From contig JANQSJ010000014.1 of the NCBI GenBank assembly GCA_028284065.1, forward strand, positions 186,001 to 250,000: DNA of 64,000 nucleotides, in the 5' to 3' direction. Position 1 is the stretch's first letter, and the number at the start of each line of letters is the position of its first letter. The stretch comes from Parvularculaceae bacterium. Lineage in GTDB: Bacteria; Pseudomonadota; Alphaproteobacteria; Caulobacterales; Parvularculaceae. A program made the position numbers and the translations under genes. Below, in pieces: positions 34,506 to 43,760 of this stretch. A model generated the notes under the pieces. That model did no database searches, was not told the DNA's origin, and worked only from the letters and a program-made list of their open reading frames with translations.

Positions 34506-35558
34506 ATGAAATTCCTTGACCGCGCGAAGATCTATATCGCCTCCGGCGCTGGCGGCGCGGGGTGCCTCTCGTTCCGGCGGGAAAAGTTCGTGGAGTTCGG
34601 CGGCCCAAACGGCGGCGATGGCGGCCGCGGCGGCCACGTCTTCGCCGAGGCGGTCGACAATCTGAACACGCTCATCGACTTCCGCTACCAGCAGCACTAC
34701 CGCGCCAAGAACGGTCGTCCTGGCGAAGGCTCGGACAAAACAGGCGCCGACGGCGGCGATCTTGTCGTGAAGGTGCCCGTCGGCACGCAGGTTTTCGAAG
34801 AGGATGAGGAAACGCTCATCGCCGATCTCGACGTTCCGGGCGAGCGGGTTCTTCTCGCCAAGGGCGGAAACGGCGGATGGGGCAACGCCCGCTTCAAGTC
34901 GGCGACGAACCAGGCGCCCCGGCGCGCCAATCCGGGCCAATCGGCGGAGACGCGGACGATCTGGCTGCGCCTGAAACTGATCGCCGATTTCGGTCTCATC
35001 GGCCTGCCGAACGCCGGCAAATCGACCTTCCTCGCGGCGGTCTCCGCGGCGAAGCCGAAGATCGCCGATTATCCGTTTACGACGCTTCATCCGAATCTCG
35101 GCGTCGTGCGCGTCGGCGAAGGCGAAAGCTTCGTCCTCGCCGACATTCCGGGCCTTATCGAAGGCGCGCATGAGGGCGCAGGCATTGGCGACAGGTTTCT
35201 CGGCCATGTGGAGCGGTGCGCAGGGCTCTTGCACCTCGTAGATGGAACGCAAGAAGACGTCGCGGGCGCCTATGAAACCGTGCGCAAAGAGCTCTCCGCC
35301 TATGGCGGCGGCCTCGCCGGCAAGCAGGAGTTCGTCGCCCTCAACAAGGTCGACGCCCTTGACGATGAAACCCGCATGGCGCGCGCCGCAGCGCTTTCCG
35401 CGGCCGCCGGCCGGCCAGCGCTCGCGCTTTCGGGCGTGACGGGCGAGGGCGTCGCCGGCGCGTTGCGCCTGATGATGGAGGCGGCGAAGGCCGAAAAGGC
35501 GAAAGAGCGCGGCGAAGAGGACGGGGACGGGGACGGAGCGACGCCGTGGTCGCCATAG
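34506..35558 (+). CDS. obgE: GTPase ObgE/CgtA
   Basis: 350 residues from the ATG at 34506 (an upstream frame start at 34485 lies before the usual [11 protein letters not shown] start). The glycine-rich Obg fold spans 1-157 ([17 protein letters not shown]), followed by the G domain with G1 [10 protein letters not shown] near 167, G3 [12 protein letters not shown] and G4 NKVD. The C-terminus is short and charged, with no OCT domain, as in most alphaproteobacteria. Obg acts in ribosome assembly and stress response. It overlaps nadD by 13 bp. Confidence 0.95.
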   Translation: MKFLDRAKIYIASGAGGAGCLSFRREKFVEFGGPNGGDGGRGGHVFAEAVDNLNTLIDFRYQQHYRAKNGRPGEGSDKTGADGGDLVVKVPVGTQVFEEDEETLIADLDVPGERVLLAKGGNGGWGNARFKSATNQAPRRANPGQSAETRTIWLRLKLIADFGLIGLPNAGKSTFLAAVSAAKPKIADYPFTTLHPNLGVVRVGEGESFVLADIPGLIEGAHEGAGIGDRFLGHVERCAGLLHLVDGTQEDVAGAYETVRKELSAYGGGLAGKQEFVALNKVDALDDETRMARAAALSAAAGRPALALSGVTGEGVAGALRLMMEAAKAEKAKERGEEDGDGDGATPWSP

Positions 35559-36154
35559 GGGGAGCCAGCGACGAAGCTGCGTCGCCGCGCATCGGCCTCC
35601 TCGGCGGGTCCTTCAACCCCGCCCATGGCGGCCATCGCGATATTTCGCTCTCCGCGCTCAATCACTTTCAGCTTGACGCCGTTTGGTGGCTCGTCTCGCC
35701 GGGCAATCCGCTCAAGAACCCGTCCGACTACGCCCCTTATGAAGAACGCCTCATTGAGGCGGAGCGGGTCGCGGACCATCGCAAAATTGTCATATCTGAT
35801 TATGAGCGCCGGCGCGGCCTCACCTATACGGTCGACACGATCGCCGCGCTGAAGGAGGAGTTTCCGCAGACGCGGTTCGTCTGGCTTATGGGGGCGGATT
35901 CTCTGAACACGTTTCACAAATGGCGGGACTGGCGGGGCATCGCCGACGCAGTCCCGATCGCCGTCTTCAATCGGCCGGGGTCGGAGGGCGCGCATCGCAG
36001 CGCGCCAGCCGCTGAGGCGCTTCGACGCGCCGAGCTTGATATCTCGGACGCCGCCGCTATTGTCGGGGCAAAACCGCCAGCGTGGATTTTTATTCCGCAC
36101 ACAAATAATGCGACGTCGTCGACCAACATCCGGCGGCAGAAGGATCTCTCGTGA
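35546..36154 (+). CDS. nadD: Nicotinate-nucleotide adenylyltransferase
   Basis: 202 residues from a GTG inside the end of obgE. The nucleotidyltransferase motif [14 protein letters not shown] is at 17-30 and the C-terminal substrate/ATP motif [12 protein letters not shown] matches the ISSTxIR signature. It adenylates nicotinate mononucleotide in NAD synthesis. proA and proB, which often separate obgE from nadD in this order, are absent. Its stop overlaps the next gene's start by 4 bp. Confidence 0.94.
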   Translation: MVAIGGASDEAASPRIGLLGGSFNPAHGGHRDISLSALNHFQLDAVWWLVSPGNPLKNPSDYAPYEERLIEAERVADHRKIVISDYERRRGLTYTVDTIAALKEEFPQTRFVWLMGADSLNTFHKWRDWRGIADAVPIAVFNRPGSEGAHRSAPAAEALRRAELDISDAAAIVGAKPPAWIFIPHTNNATSSTNIRRQKDLS

Positions 36155-37161
36155 CATCGAACGCCCAGGCGTCTGTCAAAGACGCGCTGACGGCTCCTTA
36201 CGGCGACCTGGCCTTCCTTCTCGATCTCGACCCGCCAATGTCGGATTTTCGCCGCGACGCCCATGCGGCGCTCGCCGCGCGGCCGCGTCGGATATCGCCG
36301 ATGTACCTCTACGACGAACGCGGATCGCAGCTCTTCGGCGAGATCACGCGGCTCCCGAGCTATTATCCGACGCAGACGGAGCGCGGAATCCTCGACGCCA
36401 ACGCCCGCGATATCGCTGAAGCGGTAGGCCCTCGCCGCGCTGTGTTCGAGTATGGCGCTGGCTCGCCGGAAAAGATCGATCGGCTGATGTCGCTGCTGAA
36501 GGCGCCGAGCGCTTATGTGGCGATGGACATCAGCCGCGATTACCTGCTGGCCGGCATGAGGGACTATGCGGCGCGCGTCGATTTTCCGGTGGGCGCGGTG
36601 TGCGCGGACTTTACGCAACCGGTAGACCTGCCGAAGGACGCAATCGGTCCCGATGCGGACTGGCTCGGCTTCTTCCCCGGCTCGACCATCGGCAATGTCA
36701 CGCGCGACGCCGCCGCAGATCTTCTGTCGAACGCGGCGCGCACGCTGGGGCCTGGCGCAGCGTTCCTGATCGGGCTCGACCTGGAAAAAGACGCCGAGAC
36801 GCTGCTCCGCGCCTATGACGAACCGGAAGGCGTAACCGCCGAGTTTATTCTCAATGTGCTGCGCCGGCTTAGGGACGAACTGCGCGCCGACCTGGATCTC
36901 AGCGCGTTCCGCTACCTCGCGGAGATTGAGGACACGCCGCAGCGGGTCGAGATGTCGGTGGCGGCGACGCGCCGGACAGAGATTTCCCTCGACGGCGAAC
37001 GGTACGCCTTCGCCGAGGGCGACCGCCTGCACGTCAGCCGGTCCCACAAATACTCGCTGCAGCGGTTCGATGCGCTCCTCGCCCGCACGCCATGGCGGCG
37101 GGCGGCCGCATGGACGGACGCAGATAGCCGCTACGCGGTCTGCCTCCTGAAACATGATTAA
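36151..37161 (+). CDS. EgtD-family SAM methyltransferase with altered substrate-site residue
   Basis: 336 residues from a GTG overlapping nadD by 4 bp. The EgtD pattern is clear: YLYDERGSQLFGEITRLP and SYYPTQTERGIL near 52-80, the SAM region FEYGAGSPEKI, GFFPGSTIGNVTRDAA near 170 and the C-terminal HVSRSHKYSLQRF. EgtD trimethylates histidine in ergothioneine synthesis. Here the 'ITExSxKY' motif reads HVSRSHKY, placing Ser296 where mycobacterial EgtD has the substrate-contacting Glu282 and keeping the following Ser (298); the 'PEYYPTR' Glu is also Ser. Substrate may therefore not be histidine. No EgtB is in the window. Position between nadD and rsfS is unusual. Confidence 0.75.
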   Translation: MTSNAQASVKDALTAPYGDLAFLLDLDPPMSDFRRDAHAALAARPRRISPMYLYDERGSQLFGEITRLPSYYPTQTERGILDANARDIAEAVGPRRAVFEYGAGSPEKIDRLMSLLKAPSAYVAMDISRDYLLAGMRDYAARVDFPVGAVCADFTQPVDLPKDAIGPDADWLGFFPGSTIGNVTRDAAADLLSNAARTLGPGAAFLIGLDLEKDAETLLRAYDEPEGVTAEFILNVLRRLRDELRADLDLSAFRYLAEIEDTPQRVEMSVAATRRTEISLDGERYAFAEGDRLHVSRSHKYSLQRFDALLARTPWRRAAAWTDADSRYAVCLLKHD

Positions 37162-37233
37162 CGGCAAAGCCGGCCTTGGCGTCGGGTCCGCACGCGATTA
37201 TGTTCCCTATGCGGCCAGGGAGGCCGCGACCTC

Positions 37234-37734
37234 ATGGAGGCGGAGCTGAACTCCGAACCTGACGCGGCATCGCAGAATGCCGCCATTAAGCTGGTGACAG
37301 GGGCCGAAGCCGGGGCCGAGAAGGCTGTATCGGGCGTGTTGGGCGCCGACGCGAAGCAAGACCTTGACGGGCTCACCCCCGACGAAAAGGCGAAGGCCCT
37401 GCTCAAGATCATTCGCCACGAACTGGCTGAGGACAAGGCCGAGGACGTCGTCACCATCGACCTTGGCGGCAAATCGGAAATCGCCGACGCCATGGTGATC
37501 GCGTCCGGCCGCTCGCAACGCCATGTTGGCGCGATCGCGGACAAGATTCTGCGCCGGCTCAAGGACGCAGGCGCGAAGGGCGTCAAATGCGAGGGCCAGC
37601 CCGCCTGCGACTGGGTATTGATCGACGCCGGCGATGTCATTCTGCACCTCTTCAGGCCGGAAGTTCGTTCCTTTTACAACCTTGAGCGGATTTGGTCGGA
37701 GACCGCGCACGCCGCATCCGGATCGGCGAATTAA
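37234..37734 (+). CDS. rsfS: Ribosome silencing factor RsfS
   Basis: 166 residues, longer than typical RsfS because of an acidic N-terminal extension of about 45 residues before the conserved LLKIIRHELAEDKAEDVVTI. Signature segments are SEIADAMVIASGRSQRHV and the C-terminal CDWVLIDAGDVILHLFRPEVRSFYNLERIW. RsfS binds ribosomal protein L14 to block subunit joining in stationary phase. AGGGAGG lies 10 bases before the ATG. It follows the EgtD-like gene after 72 bp. Confidence 0.94.
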   Translation: MEAELNSEPDAASQNAAIKLVTGAEAGAEKAVSGVLGADAKQDLDGLTPDEKAKALLKIIRHELAEDKAEDVVTIDLGGKSEIADAMVIASGRSQRHVGAIADKILRRLKDAGAKGVKCEGQPACDWVLIDAGDVILHLFRPEVRSFYNLERIWSETAHAASGSAN

Positions 37735-37770
37735 AGCCGGCGCGCGAACCGGCGACGCAGGCGCCAGCAA

Positions 37771-38253
37771 GTGAAGCTTATCATCGCCGCCATTGGCGCC
37801 AGCAAGGCGGGGCCGCTGCGCGACCTCGCCGACGATTACGCCGCTCGCGCCCGACGCGCCGGGCCGACAATAGGCTTTGACGGGCCGGTGATCTTCGAGG
37901 GAGACGCCGGAAAAGGCCTTCAGGGCGCTGCGCGTTTGAACGCTGAGTCGGCGCTCCTCGAAAAATACGCAGGCGGCGCAGATGTGCGCGTGGCGCTCGA
38001 CGAGCGCGGGCGGAATATGTCCAGCCAGGCCTTCGCGGAAAAGCTCGCCCATTGGCGCGACGACGGCCGGCGCGGCGCTGCGTTCCTGCTGGGCGGCGCC
38101 GACGGCCATGCGCAGCAGACTCGCGCCGCCGCTGACCTCGAGCTGTCATTCGGCGCGGCTACCTGGCCGCACCAGCTCGCCAGAGTAATGTTGTGTGAAC
38201 AGATTTATAGGGCGATTACGATACTCTGCGGCCACCCGTATCACAGAGAATGA
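37771..38253 (+). CDS. rlmH: 23S rRNA pseudouridine1915 N3-methyltransferase RlmH
   Basis: 160 residues from a GTG. The SPOUT-type knot carries LDERGRNMSSQAFAEKLAHW, FLLGGADGH and the C-terminal RVMLCEQIYRAITILCGHPYHRE, which is the RlmH hallmark. It methylates pseudouridine 1915 in 23S rRNA helix 69. It follows rsfS as in most bacteria, and its stop overlaps the start of envC by 4 bp. Confidence 0.95.
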   Translation: MKLIIAAIGASKAGPLRDLADDYAARARRAGPTIGFDGPVIFEGDAGKGLQGAARLNAESALLEKYAGGADVRVALDERGRNMSSQAFAEKLAHWRDDGRRGAAFLLGGADGHAQQTRAAADLELSFGAATWPHQLARVMLCEQIYRAITILCGHPYHRE

Positions 38254-39503
38254 GCGCTCGTACGTCGATGCTGAATCGCCAGGCGGCATTCCTTTCCCTA
38301 ATCGGGATGTCGGTAATCGGCATAACGTCTGTAGGCGTGTGGCCTTACGGCGATGCCGCGTTAGCGCAATCACGCGATTCGGACGCCGGCGACTTGCGCG
38401 CAATCGAGCGAGAACTGGAAGCGCGCCGTCGTGAGGAGGCGCGGCTGAAGGACGAGGCCGCAGCAAGGGCCCGCGAAGTCGCGAACCTGCGCTCCAACAT
38501 GATTGGGACCGCCGAAGCGCTGCAGACCGCAGAGCGGCGAATCAGAGAGATAAATGGGGAAATCGAGCGCCTTGAAAGCGAAGAAGCGGCTTTAAGCGCC
38601 AGCCTGCGCAAGGACAGCGAGCGACTGAGCGACATTCTCGGGGGTCTTCTGGCGCTTGAGCGATCAAGGCCGCCGGCGCTTTTCGCGGCGCCAGACGACG
38701 CGGTGGATGCGGCGCGCGCGGCCATGCTGCTCGCCGACGCGGCGCCGGAGCTAAAGGCCGAGGCCGACCAGCTTCGCGCGGCCATCGAGCGGCTAGCCGA
38801 TCTACGGGAATCGCTGGCGCAGGAACGCGACGCCCAGGAGCGCACCAATGAAGAGATCGGCGCGCGGCGGGCGGTGCTCGCCGAGCTCCTCAGCGCGAAA
38901 CAGGAAGAGCGAAGCGTCGCGGATCGCCTGGCCGAGGCGGCGCAGAGCGAGACCGCGGCGCTCGCGGCGCGCGCTTCTTCGTTGCGCGGCGTCCTAAGCG
39001 AGCTTGAACGTCTCGCCCGCTCGATCGTTCCGCGCCTAAAACCATTGAAAGGCGGGACGCGCCAAAGAAGCCCGGTCAGGGCGCCGTCGCTGCGGTTTCG
39101 CCCAAAAACAGCCTTCGACCTCGCCCGTGGCGCCCTGAAGCCGCCTGTGGTGGGAGAGATCATTGCGCGCTTCGGCGACAGGCGGCCCGAGGGCGGCTTG
39201 TCCGACGGCCTTCGTTTCGCCGCCGAGCCCAATGCCCTCGTGACCGCGCCCCATGACGCCAGCGTCGATTTTGCGCAGTTCTATCCCGCCGTCGGCAATC
39301 TCATCGTCCTCGACGTGGGCGACGGCTATCACATGCTGCTTATGGGAGTCGGCTCTTTTCTGGTGGATGAAGGCCAGACGGTCGCCGCCGGCGAGCCCAT
39401 CGGCGTGATGACGCCAGAGGCCTCTACCCTTGATTTCGAGATTCGGCGGGCCCGTGAGCCGATCGATCCAATAGACTGGCTGGCGATCAATGCGGACGGG
39501 TAA
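38250..39503 (+). CDS. EnvC-like murein hydrolase activator with degenerate LytM domain
   Basis: 417 residues. A signal peptide-like N-terminus (LSLIGMSVIGITSVGVW, then AALAQ) leads into a long coiled coil at about 45-260 (IERELEARRREEARLKDEAA and repeats). The C-terminal LytM-like domain, about 300-417, has the general pattern (VVGEIIARFGD, LIVLDVGDGYHMLLMG, LDFEIRRAREPIDP) but lacks the H-x-H and the His/Asp zinc ligands of active M23 peptidases. That fits EnvC-type activators of periplasmic amidases, which FtsEX recruits; ftsEX is present at 25633-27386. Confidence 0.9.
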   Translation: MSARTSMLNRQAAFLSLIGMSVIGITSVGVWPYGDAALAQSRDSDAGDLRAIERELEARRREEARLKDEAAARAREVANLRSNMIGTAEALQTAERRIREINGEIERLESEEAALSASLRKDSERLSDILGGLLALERSRPPALFAAPDDAVDAARAAMLLADAAPELKAEADQLRAAIERLADLRESLAQERDAQERTNEEIGARRAVLAELLSAKQEERSVADRLAEAAQSETAALAARASSLRGVLSELERLARSIVPRLKPLKGGTRQRSPVRAPSLRFRPKTAFDLARGALKPPVVGEIIARFGDRRPEGGLSDGLRFAAEPNALVTAPHDASVDFAQFYPAVGNLIVLDVGDGYHMLLMGVGSFLVDEGQTVAAGEPIGVMTPEASTLDFEIRRAREPIDPIDWLAINADG

Positions 39504-39952
39504 GCGCCCGAAGGAGCGGCGTCTGACAGCGGGGACGCCGACCGGTCTCGATAGAAACGGCGCACAGGGGCCTGCGGCCTCGCCGCACGCACGCTTGTTA
39601 TTAGACTTTTCATGCTAGATCATGCCGAATAACAGCGTGAAGCGCCCCAGGCGGTTGGCAGGGCCGCCGATCAACCCAAAGAGGCGGCGGCGGCGTAAAT
39701 TGTTCGCAAAGCCCTATATGGAGTGGAGACGTCGAGAGACATTCAGTTAGGCCGAAGCGGCGCAGGCGCCTCCAATAGCGCCGTAAGCAGCGCTCAGGAC
39801 CGGCCTTCTGACAATCAGCCCACGGGTTAGGTTGGCGCCTAATTCGCTGGCGATGGAGAAACGCTCAATTTCGGCGCCGGCGATTAGGAGCCGAACCCAG
39901 GGATCGAGCGAGAAGACGCGCGAATTCGAAAGACAAGCAGGTGCACAAGCAT
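39504..39952. other. Intergenic region between envC and ctpA
   Basis: A 449-base gap, longer than usual between these genes. No open frame with a ribosome-binding site or family resemblance was found on either strand. It should hold a promoter for the ctpA transcript, but the -35/-10-like pairs I could see (around 39595-39620) have poor spacing. Confidence 0.5.
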
Positions 39953-41479
39953 ATGAACGCAACCCGTCAGACACCGCCCCGGCAATCCGCCTCGCCCGAG
40001 CGCGACGCGCCGCAAGGTCCCGCCGCGCGCAAGCGACTTCGCTCCTACCGGGCGGCTCCTTTCGCAAGCGTCGCCGCGGCCGCCATCGCCGGATCGCTTG
40101 TGACCGGCGCGGTAATGACATCCGGCTTCGCAAGACCCGCAATATCCGCCGACACCTTTCGGCAGCTCGACCTCTTTGGCGAAGTCTTCGAGCAGGTGCA
40201 CGCCAACTATGTTGAATCGCCAGACGATGGGGAGCTCATCGACGGCGCCATCAATGGCATGATGAGCGAGCTCGATCCGCATTCGAGCTATCTGTCCTCG
40301 GAAGACTACACCCGCATGCAGGAACAGACCCGCGGCAGCTTCGCCGGGCTCGGCATCCAGGTGGTGATGGACACCGAAGGCGACGACGCCGGATACGTCA
40401 AGGTCGTCGCGCCGATTGACGAAACGCCGGCGTCGCGCGCAGGGATCCAGACGAACGACCTTATCGTGGAAATCGACGGCGAGGATGTGAAGCCGCTGAA
40501 CCTCGATGAATCAATTGCGCTCCTGAAAGGCGAGAAAGGCACCTCGGTGTCGATTAAGGTGTTGCGCGAGCGCGACCAGGAGCCGTTCCCGCTGACGCTC
40601 GTGCGCGACATTGTCCGCGTCGAAGCGGTCGTCAGCCGCATGGAGGATGATTTCGGATATATCCGTGTGCGCACTTTCTCTGAGCGCGCCGGCGCAGAGC
40701 TGAAGAAGTCCATTCGCGAGCTCGAAAAGGAGGTCGTCGGCGGGCCAAAGGGCTATGTGCTCGACCTGCGCTCGAATCCGGGCGGCCTTCTCGATCAGGC
40801 GGTTAGCATCGCCGACGTCTTCCTCGAAGGCGGCGAAATCGTCTCCACGCGGGGGCGTCACCCGAAGGACACCCTTAGGGAAATGGGCCGCCGCGGCGAC
40901 CTGACCAAGGGCAAGCCCGTCGTCGTTCTTATCAATGGCGGATCGGCGTCCGCTTCGGAAATCGTCGCCGGCGCGCTTCAGGACCGTAATCGCGCGCTTC
41001 TGCTTGGCACCAAGAGCTTCGGGAAGGGCAGCGTTCAGACCGTCATACCTCTGCGCAACGGCCTGCAAGGCGCGCTGCGGCTGACGACGGCGCGCTACTA
41101 CACGCCGTCCGGCCGCTCGATCCAGGCGCAGGGGATCATGCCGGACGTCATCATGCCGGTGATTTATCCGGGTCAGGAGCGCCCCTCCACGCGGCCGAGC
41201 GAAAGCGACCTGCCGGGCGCCCTTGATGTGCCGGAGGACGCGGAGGCTGAAGAGGTCGCGCCGGCCGAGATCGCAAGCTCCGAGGAGGCGGCGGAAGCCG
41301 ACCCGGACGCCAAGGACGAAGACGATCCGAATGGCGGCGTCGACGCCATCGAGTGCGGCTATGAGGAGGACGGCGAGACGTTCCGCGATTGCCAGCTTGA
41401 ACGCGCGATCGAGATCCTCTCAGACGCCACCGCCTACCGGGCGATGCTCGCCGATGCGGGCGCCCTGCGCACCCAGTAG
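39953..41479 (+). CDS. ctpA: Carboxy-terminal processing protease (S41 family)
   Basis: 508 residues from the ATG at 39953; a GTG four codons upstream is possible. An N-terminal transmembrane or signal segment (APFASVAAAAIAGSLVTGAV) is followed by a PDZ domain (GSFAGLGIQVVMD to KVVAPIDETPASRAGIQTND) and the S41 domain with YVLDLRSNPGGLLDQAV, the catalytic Ser in GGSASASEIVAGAL and Lys in GTKSFGKGSVQ. A 70-residue acidic tail ends the protein. CtpA proteases trim periplasmic and peptidoglycan-associated proteins. envC lies upstream after a long gap; the divergent polysaccharide deacetylase follows. Confidence 0.94.
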   Translation: MNATRQTPPRQSASPERDAPQGPAARKRLRSYRAAPFASVAAAAIAGSLVTGAVMTSGFARPAISADTFRQLDLFGEVFEQVHANYVESPDDGELIDGAINGMMSELDPHSSYLSSEDYTRMQEQTRGSFAGLGIQVVMDTEGDDAGYVKVVAPIDETPASRAGIQTNDLIVEIDGEDVKPLNLDESIALLKGEKGTSVSIKVLRERDQEPFPLTLVRDIVRVEAVVSRMEDDFGYIRVRTFSERAGAELKKSIRELEKEVVGGPKGYVLDLRSNPGGLLDQAVSIADVFLEGGEIVSTRGRHPKDTLREMGRRGDLTKGKPVVVLINGGSASASEIVAGALQDRNRALLLGTKSFGKGSVQTVIPLRNGLQGALRLTTARYYTPSGRSIQAQGIMPDVIMPVIYPGQERPSTRPSESDLPGALDVPEDAEAEEVAPAEIASSEEAAEADPDAKDEDDPNGGVDAIECGYEEDGETFRDCQLERAIEILSDATAYRAMLADAGALRTQ

Positions 41480-41753
41480 AACGGGACGCAACCGGGTTTC
41501 AGGGCGATTGATCGCGCGGGGACGGAGGTTCCCGCGCGGCGAGCGAAGGCGCCTATTCCTAGCGCGCCGGCGCGGGCGCAATTCTCGGCCGGCCGAATAT
41601 CTTCGGTCTGAGGCCTCGTCTTTAATGGTCCTGTTTCCGTTGCGTTAACTAAACGATCCCTACCTTTCGGCGACGCTCCAGCGCGTGGCGAGAAGGCAGG
41701 CGGCGGGGCGAATTACGCTCGCGCTGCGGCGCTCGTTACTGACGCAAGCACCA

Positions 41754-43124
41754 ATGCCCAACAGCCTCGTCCTCGCCAGCCATTCGCACCGCCGCAAGGC
41801 GCGCCGCGCGCCCGTATTCAGCCGGCTTGCGTTCGCATGGGTCGGCCTTTCGGCGACATTGGCGGGCATCGGCGCGGGCCTTGCGACGCTCGGACGGGAT
41901 GCGTCCCACCAGCGCTATGCGGTGAACCTGGACGACGTTGAACGACTGAGCCCAACGACGCCATCGCCGGCGCCGTCTTCGGGCGGAGAATTGCTGCAGC
42001 CGCCGCAACTTGATTCAAGCCCCGCGAACGCGGCCGCGCCTGCGCAGACCGCGGCGACGGACGAGACTGCCGCCGCGGCGCCGATCCTCGCCTCCGCGCA
42101 ACGCTTCCTGCCGTCCGCCAACGGCTTCTCCACTGGCGACGCCGGGCAGCCTGCGGAAGGCGGCCCACGGATAATCCGCATTCCATCAAGCGCCAGATTC
42201 ACAAACGCCGACGATGCCATAGACAATGCGGCGAACGGCGAAGGCGTTCTCATCACAATCGACGGCGCGCCGGCGCGCTCACGCGAAGAGATGGTGGCCG
42301 ACGCCGAACGGCGCCTGGTGGCGACGCCAGATCCCATTCCGGCCCCAGCGCCCGACATGCTGCTTTCGGGCGCGTTCGGTCCGCTGCCACGCATCTCCAA
42401 GGAGGGCGTCGCGCCGAGCGAGGCCTACGCGCACGCCTTCACGCCTGGCGATACGCCGCATGTCGCGCTCATCGTCGGCGGGCTCGGCCTCAACCCAGCG
42501 CTCACCGCGCGGGCGATCGACGAACTGCCTTCAACGGTGACGCTAGCGTTCGCCCCCTATGCGAAGGACCTGCCCTACTGGACCGAGCGCGCGCGGGAGA
42601 GCGGCCACGAAATCCTGATTGAGCTGCCCATGGAGCAGGGCGGCGGCGACGGCGACAAGGCTATCGGCCCGGCCGGCCTGAAAACGGGACGCGCGCCGCA
42701 GGATAATCTGAAGCGGCTTGAATGGCTGATGTCGCGCTTCGGCGGCTATGTGGGCGCGACCAACTATCTGGGCGCGCGGCTCGCCGGCGACAGCGAGGCC
42801 ATAAGGCCTATCCTGACGCGCCTTGACGCCGCCGGGGTTTACTTCTTCGACGACACCGGCGCCGTGCATCGCTTTAGCGCGCCGACCGCGCGTGGCGTCG
42901 CCAGCGTCTCGCGCCTCATCACGCCGGGAAGTTCAAACCCGAAAGAGGACCTGTCGGCTCTTGAGGCCGTGGCGAACCGAGACGGCGCCGCGCTCGGCAA
43001 GGCGTATCTGACGCCGGAATCTTTCGACGTCGTCCTCGCCTGGTCGAATACGCTTGACGATCGCGACTTGACGCTCGCCCCGGCGTCGGGTGTTTTCGCC
43101 CTCGCCAGCCAGGCCGACGGCTGA
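41754..43124 (+). CDS. Divergent polysaccharide deacetylase (DUF610/YibQ family)
   Basis: 456 residues from the ATG at 41754; an upstream GTG at 41685 adds 23. A membrane segment lies near residues 25-45 (LAFAWVGLSATLAGIGAGL), a Pro/Ala-rich linker follows, and the NodB-like domain starts near 240 (VALIVGGLGLNPALTARAID) with LIELPMEQ, GATNYLGARLAGD and VYFFDDTGAV. The family is placed next to envC and ctpA in many alphaproteobacteria. Catalytic zinc ligands of true NodB are not clearly preserved, so deacetylase activity is unproven. Confidence 0.88.
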   Translation: MPNSLVLASHSHRRKARRAPVFSRLAFAWVGLSATLAGIGAGLATLGRDASHQRYAVNLDDVERLSPTTPSPAPSSGGELLQPPQLDSSPANAAAPAQTAATDETAAAAPILASAQRFLPSANGFSTGDAGQPAEGGPRIIRIPSSARFTNADDAIDNAANGEGVLITIDGAPARSREEMVADAERRLVATPDPIPAPAPDMLLSGAFGPLPRISKEGVAPSEAYAHAFTPGDTPHVALIVGGLGLNPALTARAIDELPSTVTLAFAPYAKDLPYWTERARESGHEILIELPMEQGGGDGDKAIGPAGLKTGRAPQDNLKRLEWLMSRFGGYVGATNYLGARLAGDSEAIRPILTRLDAAGVYFFDDTGAVHRFSAPTARGVASVSRLITPGSSNPKEDLSALEAVANRDGAALGKAYLTPESFDVVLAWSNTLDDRDLTLAPASGVFALASQADG

Positions 43125-43176
43125 GCGGGACGCTCGGCCCGCCGGCGTCGCGGACGTAGAGGCGGCGCGGGGACGG

Positions 43177-43686
43177 ATGGAAATCGACGACATTTATGCG
43201 CGCTACCGTCCGAATGTGGGCGTTACGCTGTTCAACCGCCGCGGCGAGGTATTCCTTGGCCGGCGAGTGGGCGACTTCGCGGATGTGGGCGAGGTGAAAG
43301 GCGAGTTCCGCTGGCAGATGCCCCAGGGCGGCATCGACGCCGGCGAAGCGCCGGACGAAGCGGCGTTCCGTGAACTGAAGGAGGAGACGGGCGTCTCTTC
43401 GGCGCAATTGCTCACCGTCACGCCGGGCTGGCTCGCATATGATTTCCCGCCCGACTACCCGAAAAAGAAATGGGCCGGCCAGCGCCAGAAATGGGCGGCG
43501 ATGCTGTTCCTCGGCGACGATGCGGAGGTCGATCTTGAAGCCGACGACCATCAGGAGTTCGACGCCTGGCGCTGGGCGCCGCTGGAGGATGCGCCAAACC
43601 TCATCGTACCGTTCAAGCGCCGCGTCTATGAGCAGATGGTGCGGGCGTTCGCGCCATTGCGGGACTTCATCGCCGGATTGTCCTGA
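43177..43686 (+). CDS. rppH: RNA pyrophosphohydrolase (Nudix)
   Basis: 169 residues. The Nudix box GGIDAGEAPDEAAFRELKEE (continuing TGV) is complete, and the flanking FRWQMPQG and PPDYPKKKWAGQRQKW match RppH/NudH. RppH removes pyrophosphate from RNA 5' ends to trigger decay. It follows the polysaccharide deacetylase by 52 bp in the standard order. Confidence 0.94.
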   Translation: MEIDDIYARYRPNVGVTLFNRRGEVFLGRRVGDFADVGEVKGEFRWQMPQGGIDAGEAPDEAAFRELKEETGVSSAQLLTVTPGWLAYDFPPDYPKKKWAGQRQKWAAMLFLGDDAEVDLEADDHQEFDAWRWAPLEDAPNLIVPFKRRVYEQMVRAFAPLRDFIAGLS

Positions 43687-43760
43687 CGCCGCTTTTCAGG
43701 ATTGCGCTCAACCGCCATTCCATCAAGCACCTGTAAACCCACCACTGAAAGGCGGCCGCT

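Noticed and set aside
39595..39621. sigma70-like promoter (TTGTTA ... TAGATC) for ctpA
   Set aside because: Spacing of about 15 bases and a weak -10 make it indistinguishable from chance in this region.
39747..40142. Minus-strand open frame across the envC-ctpA gap
   Set aside because: It runs into ctpA in the antisense direction and has the Arg-rich composition of a shadow frame.
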